Positions 22,539 to 33,073 of a DNA stretch of 64,000 bases are shown piece after piece (position 1 is the first letter of the stretch; each line of letters starts with the position of its first letter). Both the position numbers and the translations under genes were made by a program. Source of the stretch: Favolaschia claudopus (lineage: Eukaryota; Basidiomycota; Agaricomycetes; Agaricales; Mycenaceae); the NCBI GenBank assembly GCA_037176885.1, contig JAWWNJ010000168.1, positions 310,001 through 374,000 of the forward strand, written 5' to 3'. Below the pieces are notes generated by a model. The model was not told the origin of the DNA, did no database searches, and saw only the letters and a list, made by a program, of their open reading frames with translations.

Positions 22539-23029
22539 AGTTGACGTTCAGTTTCGCCTGTATATACCTACATTGTGAATATTCGAACGGTGCATGATCA
22601 TTCAAGCTATACATACGAGTCGTACCAGCTGTTCAATACTTAGATTAACATTGGGCAGCGCTCTAGGACATACGCCGGGTGGGCACAATTTCAAGTTGTC
22701 TTGTGAGTTGAGAGAGCAAACAATCCGGACTTCTGAAAACCAATGGCCAGATGTCGACGAGGGACGGAAGACAAAGCTCGAATATATTACCAAAACGCAG
22801 GTGAAACACAATTGTACAGCACGAGTCCACAGCGCTAAGTCTAATACAAGGCGAAACAAAGAGAGAGAAAACGAAAGGTTTGACGTGCGTTTGGCTTCCG
22901 CGCGCAAAAGGTGGGCGAGACCAAATGCGCGTGTACTGAGCCCAGAGCCCACGACAAGGGAGCACGAGGATGGAGAGAGAACTCGCACCCTTCTCTGGGA
23001 AAGAAACACCTACCTCAAACCCACCGTGG

Positions 23030-23350
23030 AACCCAGAGCGTTGACGCGTTCAGTTTTGAGACGCGGCTTGAGGTCTTGAGGTTGATGCCTTGACGCGCCC
23101 ATCTTGACGCGCGAGTTGAAGCCTTGACGCGCCAGAGCTTGAGCGCGGCTTGAGGCCCAGCTTGATGCCTGAGGTCTTGAGGGTGAGGTCTTGACGCGTC
23201 CAGTCTTACGACGCGAGTTGAAGCCTTGAGATTGAAGCCTTGACGCGCGTGTCTTGAGGCGCGACTTGAGGTCTTGAAGTTGAGGCGTCGAGGCTTGAGA
23301 CGCGTCTTGAGGCCATGAAGCGCCTTGAGCAGTGTCCCACTGAGGTCTTG
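23030..23350. repeat. Degenerate minisatellite block 1
   Basis: Units of roughly 34-67 nt begin with TTGACGCG and contain CTTGAGRCGCG and a CTTGAGGTCTTGAGGTTG-like stretch. About five or six diverged units are visible. On the minus strand, all units read as CAAG/TCAA-rich with few stops, producing spurious open frames. The block ends with CCCACTGAGGTCTTGAA, which recurs near block 3. Confidence 0.75.
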
Positions 23351-23639
23351 AATGGTGTCGCAGAAGATCCAGAGACTCGGAGAGTGGGCGAGACTGCAAC
23401 TGTGGACGACGAACGTCAGTACGATTTCATAAGATGAAGAGAAAATCCAACGCACCGAGCTGCAACAAACGGAGCCATACGACCAGGCGAGGATGCAAAA
23501 ATGAGCAAGGCGAGATGAGTTGAGAGTCGGTGGGTGCTGCTGGTAAAACCAACCTAGGCGAGGTGGAGAAGAGTGAGTTTCGAGACGTTGGGGAGGGTGA
23601 CTGTTACACACCGAACGCGATGAAGGCGCGACGACGAGA

Positions 23640-23790
23640 AATACAAGGACAAGTCTTGAAGTTGAGGCCTTGACGCGCATCGCCATGTCTTGTGGCGCGG
23701 GTTGAAGCCTTGACGCACCGAGTCTAGCAGCGCGACGTGAAGCATTGAGGTTGATGCTTTGACGCGTAAGGCCTTGAGACCATCAGCAAA
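23640..23790. repeat. Degenerate minisatellite block 2
   Basis: The same unit as in block 1 appears about three times (TTGACGCGCAT, TTGACGCACCG, TTGACGCGTAAG) with the linking GAAGTTGAGGCC segment. Confidence 0.65.
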
Positions 23791-24114
23791 TCTACAATTT
23801 GATTGCCGTGTTGTGGCTGTTGTTACGCGTTGTCGCGTTGTGCACAACAAGCCCTGCCAAAAGCTACTACTTTGTGCCCTCCCCTCCGTTCACTGTCGAC
23901 CTCAATGATGTTTAGCAAGGTAGGAATATTCCAAAATCACACATAGCATTCACCTTCGTGGCATAATCAGCACTTTTTCAAAGAGTTTTGTGGTGCCAAG
24001 ACTGCTTGTTGTCAAAAAGCTGATCCGTGTTGTCGATGCAACGCATTGTCGTATTGTCAGCTGTTTTTTGCCGTTGTTAGGCGTTGTATACAACAGCACA
24101 ATAAAAATGTCAAA

Positions 24115-24370
24115 ACACTGATGACGCGGCTTGAGGTCTTGAGGTTGCTGCCTTGACGCGCATATATTGCGGCGCGGCTTGACATCTTGACGCACCAGAG
24201 CTTGAGACGCGGCTTGAAGCCTTGAAGTTGATGCGTTGACGTGCATATCTTGCGGCGCGGATTGAGATCTTGAGGTGTCTTGAGCAGTCTCCCACTGAGG
24301 TCTTGAACTTGGGTTCTGAGGCGCCTTGAGCAGTTTCCCACTGAGGTCTTGGATAGCGACGGCGAGGGCT
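24115..24370. repeat. Degenerate minisatellite block 3
   Basis: About five units like blocks 1 and 2 are followed by two copies of CCCACTGAGGTCTTG (near 24290 and 24337). The order of minisatellite, CCCACTGAGG tail and then a segment with GGCGAGATGAG is shared with block 1, so blocks 1 and 3 look like two diverged copies of one larger element. Confidence 0.7.
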
Positions 24371-24929
24371 TCATCTGCATGATCATCAGCTTGAGTTGAG
24401 AGAAGTCAGCTCGAAGACTACGGAGAGGATCAAGCTTACACATTGGGACGTTGAACGCTGAATAGTAGGAGACAAGGCGAGATGAGCGAATATCAAGAGC
24501 AGCTCAGGGGCTTGAGGCTTGGAAAGGCGACCCAGTTGGGAGATCATGAGAGTAGAGGAGAGAGAGTGAGAGTCACGAATGTCACAGGTGGCTGACAATT
24601 TATACTCTGTGCAGCAATTTCCGAGCCCAATTCGAGCTTCGAGTCAAGGTCAAAGTCGGTCTGAGCTTGGGAGAGAAGAGTAAGGGTCCAGGACATGTTG
24701 CGCTTGCGAAATTGAGCAACATTTATGAATGGTGGCAAAGTTTGTGGTGTTGATCTAATCAAGCAAATTCGCCCCAGCAGCAGGGATCGCACAATGAGAG
24801 GATCGTTTATACCTCATAATTGAGAGAATTTGGCTTGGTGAACACTTGCGGTCAACAAGGAGACGGGGAGTGGCAGAAGGAGAAAGGAGAAAGCGCGTTC
24901 GGCTCACATGACCGTGATTTACCCACGCT

Positions 24930-24971
24930 CACCAGGGCAACCCCGCGATGCACCAGGGCAACCCCGCGATG
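24930..24971. repeat. Perfect 21-nt tandem duplication
   Basis: Two identical adjacent 21-nt units, each beginning CACCAGGGCAACC and ending GCGATG. No coding context is seen. Confidence 0.9.
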
Positions 24972-25353
24972 GCGAGGGTTGATGGGAAACGGTCTGATTC
25001 CCACGCGACCGATTGCGATCAAATAAACACGTGACTCAAACCCACTGTTCAGAACGGCGCGCTTGAAGTTGTAGGAGAAAATTTGGCAAGAGCTTTGAAT
25101 TTTACATGAATTAGCAGTGTAATATTCACTGAAGAGTCTCTGAAACTTTCCAGGACACACGAAATTCGGGGACATTTGAACTTTTTGTGTTCCAAACTGG
25201 GTAAAACCCTCGGCCACCAGATGCTGTTTCCGGGTATCTGATCACCCTCGAAATGACGGATTTTTCCTCACCAGAGTCACCACATACATGTAACATACGC
25301 GCAAGACTCGTTGAGCACACCCAGCCTCGCCCCACTGCAAACCTCGAGGGCCA

Positions 25354-25379
25354 TGTCGGAAAAACACGCTTTTGCTTGT
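25354..25379 (+). repeat. Inverted repeat, left arm
   Basis: This arm begins TGTCGGAAAAA and ends TTTTGCTTGT. It matches the reverse complement of 26486-26511 at 22 of 26 positions. It is a candidate terminal inverted repeat. I see no clear target-site duplication. Confidence 0.5.
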
Positions 25380-26485
25380 AACGGATTGAACTGGATTACG
25401 GCCTTGTGGAGCCTTGAGACGTCTTGCAACCGGTTGGCGGGGTGGATTATAAGCCGCTTCAAGTTGTTCAAATCCTTTGTAACTTGCCTAGGTAAGACCT
25501 AGCACAATATGAAGCTCTAAGCATGCTACATCCTGAGATCATACTTACCTTCCCTGAATTCTGAGCCATTCATACTCCTCGTTTGCAGGTCCCAGTCGCG
25601 CAAAAGTACTCCAAGCTCAACCAGAACCGACCCTCAAGCATTACGGCACGATGACGACAACGCCCCACAAAGGTGCTGCGGAGCGCCAAACACAACCACC
25701 ACCCTTCTCTCTTCCTACTACGATGTCCATTCTCGCCAGCACAAGTCATCTTCACCCACAAGACTCCCCTCGTCGTCGACTCGGCCACTTTCTGCTCCAT
25801 CTTAGCCAACTTGTCCCCTCCGAGTCTCAATACCTAGATCTCAAAAATCCTCCAGTGCGTCGAGGGCGATGACTCGATGACGGATCGTATGTGCGGTGTT
25901 GAGCCCAGCAGAGGAACAGGCTGTAGAGAAGGTTGTCTTAGTACCTGAGGTAAGTGAAGTCGAGCGGTGTCTTCTTCATCTTGCGTTTCCGCGCGTCATA
26001 TCGACGCATTGATGAAGAATCAAGATGCATCTGGTGAGCGACTTAAACATGTAGTGTTCCCCTCTCTTACTTGCGATAGGTGTAGCATTCCAGCATGTAG
26101 ATGTGGTAAGTTGCTCGAGCGTCATTTTAGAATCTTCTGCTCACCCGTTGTCTCGCAGAGTGGTGTTGTCATCGAGCGACTGAATTTGCCGAGAGGGACG
26201 GTACGGTAAATAATATATTATTGTCTCGATTTCGTAGAGGTCATATAAATGTTCGTTCAAACCATTGTTCTTGTTGTGAGTACCTGGCAAATATGTGCCC
26301 AAAGGTGGCGATATCGGACGGGGGAGGTGGATTGCGACCTTGCAGCGGCTTGAAATACCGTAATCCGTTGGAGTGGATTAGAAGCCACCGCGTGGATTGG
26401 GAGACTCCATAATCCCAAAACTATGCGTCATAAGCCACGCTCCGCTTACGACCTTGTAGTGGCTTGGGACCCAGCCCAAGCCGCC

Positions 26486-26511
26486 ACAAGCAAAACCAGA
26501 TTTTTCCGACA
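26486..26511 (-). repeat. Inverted repeat, right arm
   Basis: Reverse complement of the left arm at 25354-25379. Just inside it is a hairpin, GGCTTGGG...CCCAAGCC (26460-26482). The arms enclose 1,158 bp with no recognisable transposase. Confidence 0.5.
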
Positions 26512-27156
26512 CACCGGCGACCAACTACGTTCTCATTAATATTCTATCAGTCTGAGTCGAAGGCCGACGCAAAGTCACGGTGTTGCAGGCCACTATCCAG
26601 GTCCCAAATGGCTCCAGATGGCTTCAAGTTGGATGGTCGCGAGACGTCGCGCAAGTGAACTCGGAGTGAATAAGTTTTATTTATCTTGGTGATACATACC
26701 ATGGAGGCTTTCTGTCCCGCCAATTTCCTTACTACCATCAACCAGTCTCTCAACCATAGCTTCCTCAGGCTATCGTCTTTTATTGATATCGATTCGATTT
26801 TGCCATCTACATACCTTTTGACACGATCTCGACGCACAAACCCTAAACGCGACCAATTCGATTTGCGTGGCAGTCCACCAAACGGCGAGCTTTCATGTAA
26901 AACTCTTCTACTAGTTCTAGCATCGCGCGCCCTTCCACAGTCTGTCGCCGCCAGTGCAGCAAACACTGCAATGATTCATCTTCCCGCGAATATCTTTGTT
27001 TGATTCGCTCAAGAGCATAAATTACGGTGCACTTCGGTCACATAAGAAGTAGGATTTGACATAGATGATTCCGACGATTCACAAAACATGGAGAAAAGAT
27101 TTCTGCAATATATGGAATGAATGTGGCCAGTGGGACCAGGACGCGGATTGATCTAG

Positions 27157-29255
27157 TCAGTAGTGAAAGGGAGACCGAGCTGTAAATATCTTCCACAAAA
27201 CCGTCGGCGCCAACAGAACTCTATCTGCAGCAAGGAGATGACGGCCATGCCATAGTGCCGATGCGACTTCATAGTCCTACACATGGGTCACCCACTGACA
27301 TATTCCACACCCAACTGAGTGCGAACGTACCTGTGTCGCAGCAGCCACCAGTTTAAGCTCGAACCAGCGCATTAGTCTGCCAGTATCTTTTGTTTCGCCT
27401 TTCATGGGTTCGCAGCCGGATATGCCATAATCTAGACACAGATGTTTATATCGGGTGCATTGAGAGTTTATGCGAGGCTTACCATGCAGCCTGGTAGCAT
27501 CCCTGAATATGACAAAAGTGATATACGGATTGAAAAGAAGATGAATTACGCTTACCACAGGCCTTGAATGTAGGCGGCATTCTTTTTGAAATAGCGAGCA
27601 GCAAAGTCCCGAGGAAGGTTGATAGCAGGATTTGCGGAGCGGAGTAGAGAGTCGAGAGCTGCAACATTGAGAATGATTTTGGCAAAGCCTTGTCTGGAAC
27701 AGATTATGAGTACGAGCCAAGCGCAGCATTCGGTACCACTAACGCATGAGTCGGATTTAACTGAAGACTCGCGTCGCCGATAACAACGAAATTGGAAGGC
27801 AACGCCTTGGTTGGCAGGCGGTGGTATTGGACGTATGACTGCGTCGCTGGAATTCGGGTTTTAGCTACATGGGAAGCTTTGAATACGCAGAGCTGCGAAA
27901 CTGGACGTACGAATTTTGACACTATCGAAACTGTTATCTGCGTTTTTGCACAAGATTTCGACCGCTTCGAAAAGCCAATGCGGGATGGGGGAAAATCCAG
28001 GGAACGTCTTGATGAAAGGAATCAGGTCGGAGACGGTTTTGGGCAGAACGCGATCTTCAGTGCCGGCATCTCCCACGATCAATTGGTCTACGCAAATGAG
28101 CGAAACCTCCGAGTCAAATAACCACAGAACGTACAGGTATCATTGTCACTCCGGAAGAAACCTAAGTACCAAGAGCCATGGTCGACGTGTGGCGCATTGG
28201 CGTAGATCACGACAGCTTTGCATGCATGTTCAGGAATGGGAAGAGTGGCTCCAAGCTCTGGAGGTACGAAGAAACATATCGACACATAGCGCAGCTTGCT
28301 GTTGTACGTGCGGCGAATATCTTCCGGTAACGCAAAGCCAGCGCTGTTGAGCCATTTGACCCCACCTTGGGTCGCCCCGGTGCAATCTGAGGTTTGTATT
28401 AGCGAAAAATAAACGTCAAAGACACCGATTAACCGGCAACTAGAGCGACATCATTGAGGACATCCTGCGTTCCATCAAGCTTCCGAACAGTGACGCTCTG
28501 AATAGAGCTCATATCCCTTGAGGGCTGGATGCTCCGGACGGTACCAGGCAACAAACGTATCCTTTCAATTGTTGGGTGCTGTCGAAGTAGAATATCCAAA
28601 ACTTTTTGAGTTGTAGATCGCCGTGTCACGATCGTGTCGGGAAACCATCCTTGAGCGTAATCAGGCCAGGGAGTCAGAATAGGAAGTCCAGAGAAGTGTA
28701 GCTGCCCGCCTGCAGGGACCACTCTGGTTCGCACGTCGCGTGAGATTTCGAGAAGACGGCCTTGACAAATTGTCAACTCACCGACCTCCGGCGGCTATGA
28801 ACTCCTCGTCAAAATTGGGCCATAGTCGCCTCGCACCCGCAGCAAAAAGATGAAGAAATACTGCGAGGAAAGCAAGTGTTAGTTTGAATGAGTGACAGCA
28901 TGATATGAGTTCCCTTACTGTGACTAGCGTTGTATTGCAAAATTCGAGTCTTTTTCTCGCTCTCAATTTCCGGATCGACGACGACTACACGCTCGAAGTG
29001 GTCAGCTAACAACCGAGCGGTCACAGTTCCCGAGATGCTTAGTGCCCCAGTGAGCACTGAAGGCAGCAGAATAAATTATACAAGCACAGACCTTCCACCG
29101 CAGACAACAGCAGTACCTGGAAATGTCCTGCTTCTCGGCTGGCCGAGTGCAGCTACTTCCTTGATCCAAGGGGGCGGTGATTTGCAGAACTTTTGCCAGA
29201 CAACGCCCGAAAGCAGGATGACGACGACAAATGCGTACCACAGAGAAGGGTCCAT
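27157..29255 (-). CDS. Membrane-anchored FAD-dependent oxidoreductase/monooxygenase-like protein
   Basis: The start ATG (29255-29253) gives MDPSLWYAFVVVILLSGVVW, an N-terminal membrane anchor. A first intron joins VVCGGS to ISGTVTARLLADHFERVVVVDPE, a Rossmann FAD-binding motif of the form found in squalene-epoxidase-like fungal monooxygenases. Further exons read LQYNASH, VFLHLFAAGARRLWPNFDEEF, RLLPGTVRSI and, at the second FAD motif, FVVIGDASLQLNPTHAQGF (the GD motif). About eight introns are needed and the last exon ends LWKIFTARSPFHY with the stop at 27157-27159. The protein is roughly 550 residues, close to related Agaricomycete proteins. Substrate is unknown, and no biosynthetic cluster surrounds it. 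Confidence 0.75.
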
Positions 29256-30319
29256 GGCGAAAGACACTGACAAGATAGGACGCTCGCACTGAGCTTTTAT
29301 TCGAGCAGCGTCGCCGTTCTGAGGTACGAACACTGTTGTTCAACATTCGGTTCATTGTTATCGGCAATGCTATGTTATGGGTTATGTATAGGTGTCTGTA
29401 CACGTTCTCAAGCTGATTTTCCTTCAAAAAAAAACGATCTGCGATGGCTCTAACACCACTTGTAAAGCGTCGAGTCCGGATTATTCAACTTGCTTTCCCT
29501 TATATTCGTTGGCTTTTGTCGCAGTACGTTTGAACCTGCCTCGCAATCGGATTGCTGTTGAAATAGCTGTGAAGACAGGAAGGTGAAGTCGTTGCGGGAG
29601 AAGCGAGCGGGCGCGGACCTCCAGAGCAGGTAGAATTTGGACTCTGGAGAATCAGAATCTGCTAGAACGATGTCAAGGTACGTACGGTCGGCGGCAAAGC
29701 GATAAGGTGGCTTGCAGATTTTTTTCTCCAATTTAAAGAAAGGGAAAGATAGGGAAACAAGGATGCGATGTGAGGTTGAGGGAATAATGGATAGGCGTTG
29801 CGTTGACGTGTATTCCGAGCTGTGGTTTGTGCGGGTGAAATTGGGTCGCTCCGATTCGCTGAGCCGTGCAGACGCCCAAGGATCTGTGTTTGGCCAATGT
29901 TTAAGTTAGGCTACGAATGAGATGGGGCCCCAATTCCGGTGCCTTGAGAGAGGAGGGACCCGAAGCAACCAAGCGCGAGAGAATGAAGACGGGTGGATGG
30001 GGCACGAGAAACTGGCAGTAGAACGCGAGATTGTTGGTCCAGTACACGACGAGCCAAGGCTCAGCCTACTGCCAGTGTAGAGAGAGTTGGTGATGTCCAG
30101 CAAAATGATCACGTAATACGTGGGAAGGCCTCATCCACTGGCACAGAAGAATCCCAACTGCTCATGAGGCCACAGTCCTCTCCTTTGAGCGCTCGGCAAC
30201 CTCAATGTACAATAAAGCACAGTTCATTCAGAGTGCAGGGAAGATACATTAAGTGTATAACAGCAGAGCCGCGCTCAAAACCAAATAATAATCGACGCAA
30301 AGCAAACTAGGCTCATGAA
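29256..30319. other. Intergenic: oxidoreductase promoter side and VPS27 3' flank
   Basis: In 1.06 kb only short frames without motifs are seen (for example 29712-29909 plus, 29906-30112 minus). A CACGTAATACGTG palindrome lies near 30110-30122. No gene called. Confidence 0.5.
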
Positions 30320-32841
30320 TTACAGGTCTATCAACAGTGCTTCCTTACGCTCCGGCGGCGGCATCGTAGTCGGGACCATCGGGAAAGTCTGTGGTGTCGA
30401 GGTTGGCGCGACAGGAAATATGGGGAGAGTCGGGGGCGGCGAAGAAACGTAATGCGATTGTTGCTGATGCTGTTGTTGAGCAAGAGGCTGCGAATGCTGC
30501 TGCTGATGATACTGTGGTTGGTACGGCTGTGGAGTAGATTGTTGCGGCGGCGCTTGCGAGCGTGGCGCCGCGTGCGAGACAGTGCTACTTCGCGAAAGAT
30601 ACGCGTTGTTGACGACAGGGGGTGAGGACGGGGACGCATAGCTAACAGTGTTGTGGCGAGAAAGCGAGGGCGAATGCGACTGCGGAGGAAAGTGCGAGGA
30701 TGGGGGAGGCGGGGAAGCGTATTGAGCCGGGGGAGGAGGCGATTGGGCATAATGCAGAGGTTGTTGTGCCTGTATCGACGGTGCGGAGGAAGGAGGTTGT
30801 TGAGGCGCATAAGAGACTGGTGGAAGACTCTGCCGACTGGGACCGGGCTGGTACTGCGGCTGCCCTATTGACGGAGCAGGGGGTGCATACTGCGAAGCCG
30901 AAGGCCCGCTGGGGACAGGAGATGAATGCTGAGGGGCGGCGTACTGCAGGTACTGGGATTGCTGTTGGGGTTCAGCATACTGTGGCTGCTGAGGCTGCCA
31001 CTGCGGCTGCGACGGTTCTGGACGAGGTGTATATTGCTGGGAGGGTTGGGGCGGCGCATCGACCGCGTTCTGCGGCTGCCATTGACCGTAACCATTCACA
31101 GTGTTATACCCAGTATTGTAGCTCGAGTTTGCCTCGTAGGGAGAAGCCGCAGCGGGCTGGGCGGGACGCCACTGTGGATGTACCACCTGCTCTGTCAACA
31201 GCTTGTCGTACAGCTTGACCGCCTGCGAGAGCTTCTCATGCATGTCCGAAAGAATTTCTGTAAAAAAGAAGATCGAGTTAACATCGTGGCCATGAGACAA
31301 AAGTGGTGACGACGTACGCTCTTTCCGCCCAGCATCATCCAGACCCAATGCAAGCTTTGGTCGCAGACTATTTGCTTTATCGTATAGCTCGTTGACGGCA
31401 GGATACCGTGTCATATCTCTGCCTCCCTGCGCATGTACTTGCTCCACAGTTTGACTGAAAGTAAGAATAACATCTGACTCCAATGGTTCCAGATCGTATG
31501 ATGGAATTCTAGCAGGCTGTGGCGGAACGACGCCTGGAGGATAAGACTGCGAGTATCGGTTGTAGGAGAAGCCAGGTTCTTCCGTCCTTGGCGTCTCCAT
31601 GGCCACTGGAGCGCTGGGTCTGGGAGCACTCGACTCGCGTAAACTGGCCTCAATTGCCGCTTTGAGATCTGGGTCATCGTCTTCTGACGCCTGAGTCCTG
31701 GGGTGGGTTGAGCGATCCACAAGAGGTGGCTCAGTGTATTGCCAAGAGGAGGGCTCCGGCTGGTAAGGGGTATAACCTGGACGGGCATGACCCCCTGCGG
31801 CGCCAACTTCTTGCAAGGACAGTTGAATCGCGCGTTGCAGATCTGCATCGGCGAGCTCACGCGCACCACGATTCGGGCGCGTGCCATGCAAGCTCATGGA
31901 ATGACGGTGCCCTTTGGAGTCGCTAACCAGAGAATTCAGATGCTAGAGCCGAACCGCCACGACAAACGACGCACCTCCGTTCACTCTTTTTACTGAGTTT
32001 GGGATAACAGCTGTCGCACACGCGCACTTCCTGGGTGATACCGAAGTGAGGGAGAGGTATCGTCTTGGATGAGCATTGTTGGTCGAAAACTTGTCCGCAG
32101 TTTCGGCAATGATGTTTGCGGTTCGTGAACGTGAATGCAGTCCGACATCTGAGGCAGACGTCCGAATCTATCCATTCGGGAGCCGTTTGCGTGTCGACCA
32201 TCGCCGAGTTGGCCGCAGCAAGGTCTTTTGGAGGGAACCGGAAACCTACACTATATTTGAGTGACCAAGAACAGATGCTGTAGGAGGAGTATACCTTCGG
32301 ATTGCAGCGTCTTGTAGACCTGCCCGACATAGCTTAGATTCGGCTTCCCTTCGAACGCAATGCTCCAGTTCTGAATGAATCGCAAAATATTATTTTTGAC
32401 GTCAACGTTCAGAACCGGAATCTTGAGGATTGAAACAAGGTTGTCCATGAACTCCCGCGAAGAGACCTCAGCAAGGAAAAGATCGCCCCCATTCTTGATG
32501 CAGATATCCGTGAGCTAAAACCATGGTCAAAGAATTGTCTGAAAGACACGAAGCGCTAACCGACCCCAAGTGACAAGTTTTGTACATTCGGGTTCTTGTG
32601 ATTGAGTCGCCGCTTCAGAGCACGCATCGCGTCCTTGGCTGGAACAGATTTCGAGCGAATTTGGTCACATATCTCCAAGTTGAGCGCGATATCCTCTGTG
32701 CCTGCGGGAAGCAACTCGGAAGTAGCCTTGTCTGTGGGGATTGGTCAGGTACTTTGGTTGCGTGTCGTGTGGGGTGTGCTAACCAATTGCCTCGTCGAGC
32801 TGAGATGTTCCCCAGAGCCAACTGCCAAGAAGGGAAGCCAT
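30320..32841 (-). CDS. VPS27: ESCRT-0 subunit Vps27 (Hrs homologue)
   Basis: Vps27 sorts ubiquitinated membrane proteins on endosomes. The ATG (32841-32839) gives [19 protein letters not shown]. The VHS domain follows ([44 protein letters not shown]). The FYVE finger is [10 protein letters not shown]...RKHHCRNCG...RVCDSC, with the PI3P-binding RKHHCR. Two UIMs are [16 protein letters not shown] and [21 protein letters not shown] motif lies at 31607-31618. A GAT-like helical region ([14 protein letters not shown] to [11 protein letters not shown]) precedes a long Pro/Gln-rich tail ending LLIDL, like the C-terminal clathrin-binding box of Vps27/Hrs. About five introns; around 750 residues. The domain order is complete and intact. 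Confidence 0.95.
31607..31618 (-). other. PSAP late-domain motif in Vps27
   Basis: Pro-Ser-Ala-Pro in RPSAPVAM, between the second UIM and the GAT-like region. P(S/T)xP motifs in Vps27/Hrs bind the UEV domain of Vps23/TSG101 and so link ESCRT-0 to ESCRT-I. Function here is inferred. Confidence 0.6.
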
Positions 32842-33073
32842 TAGATGGTGGTGGTGGTGGTTATGAGTATGAGTTGTTGCCGCCGCAGTGGACGTCACCG
32901 TCACAGCTGAAGGCTGCTTTGCTGACTAAGCAACTCTTTGGAAAATTCTAGTTCATCGAATCATCTCAAGCGCAGCTCATTCAGAGTAGTTTCAATGCAA
33001 AGAATGCGATCCATTTGGAAATAACAATACAGATGCAAGATGTGGTACAACAACAACAGTATGAGATCCACGT

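Larger units (their letters stand above)
22539..27156. other. Repeat island without a recognisable gene
   Basis: Over 4.6 kb I find no conserved protein domain. It holds three blocks of degenerate minisatellite (separately listed), a 21-nt tandem pair, a pair of 26-nt inverted repeats 1.16 kb apart, and short frames without motifs, such as one at 26547-26966 on the minus strand (139 codons) and 26686-27003 on the plus strand. Around 23815-24090 there are several GTTGT/ACAAC inverted motifs that could form hairpins. Remnants of non-autonomous transposons are the likeliest content. Confidence 0.6.

Noticed and set aside
23010..23686. Minus-strand frames of 98-223 codons as possible genes
   Set aside because: They arise from the minisatellite, whose minus strand lacks stops; no domain and repeats drift in frame.
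23030..24370. CRISPR-like array
   Set aside because: Units vary in length and sequence, there are no unique spacers between identical repeats, and the genome is eukaryotic.
26547..26966. 139-codon minus-strand frame as a gene
   Set aside because: No recognisable motif, no splice context, and it lies in the repeat island; a plus-strand frame of similar length overlaps it.
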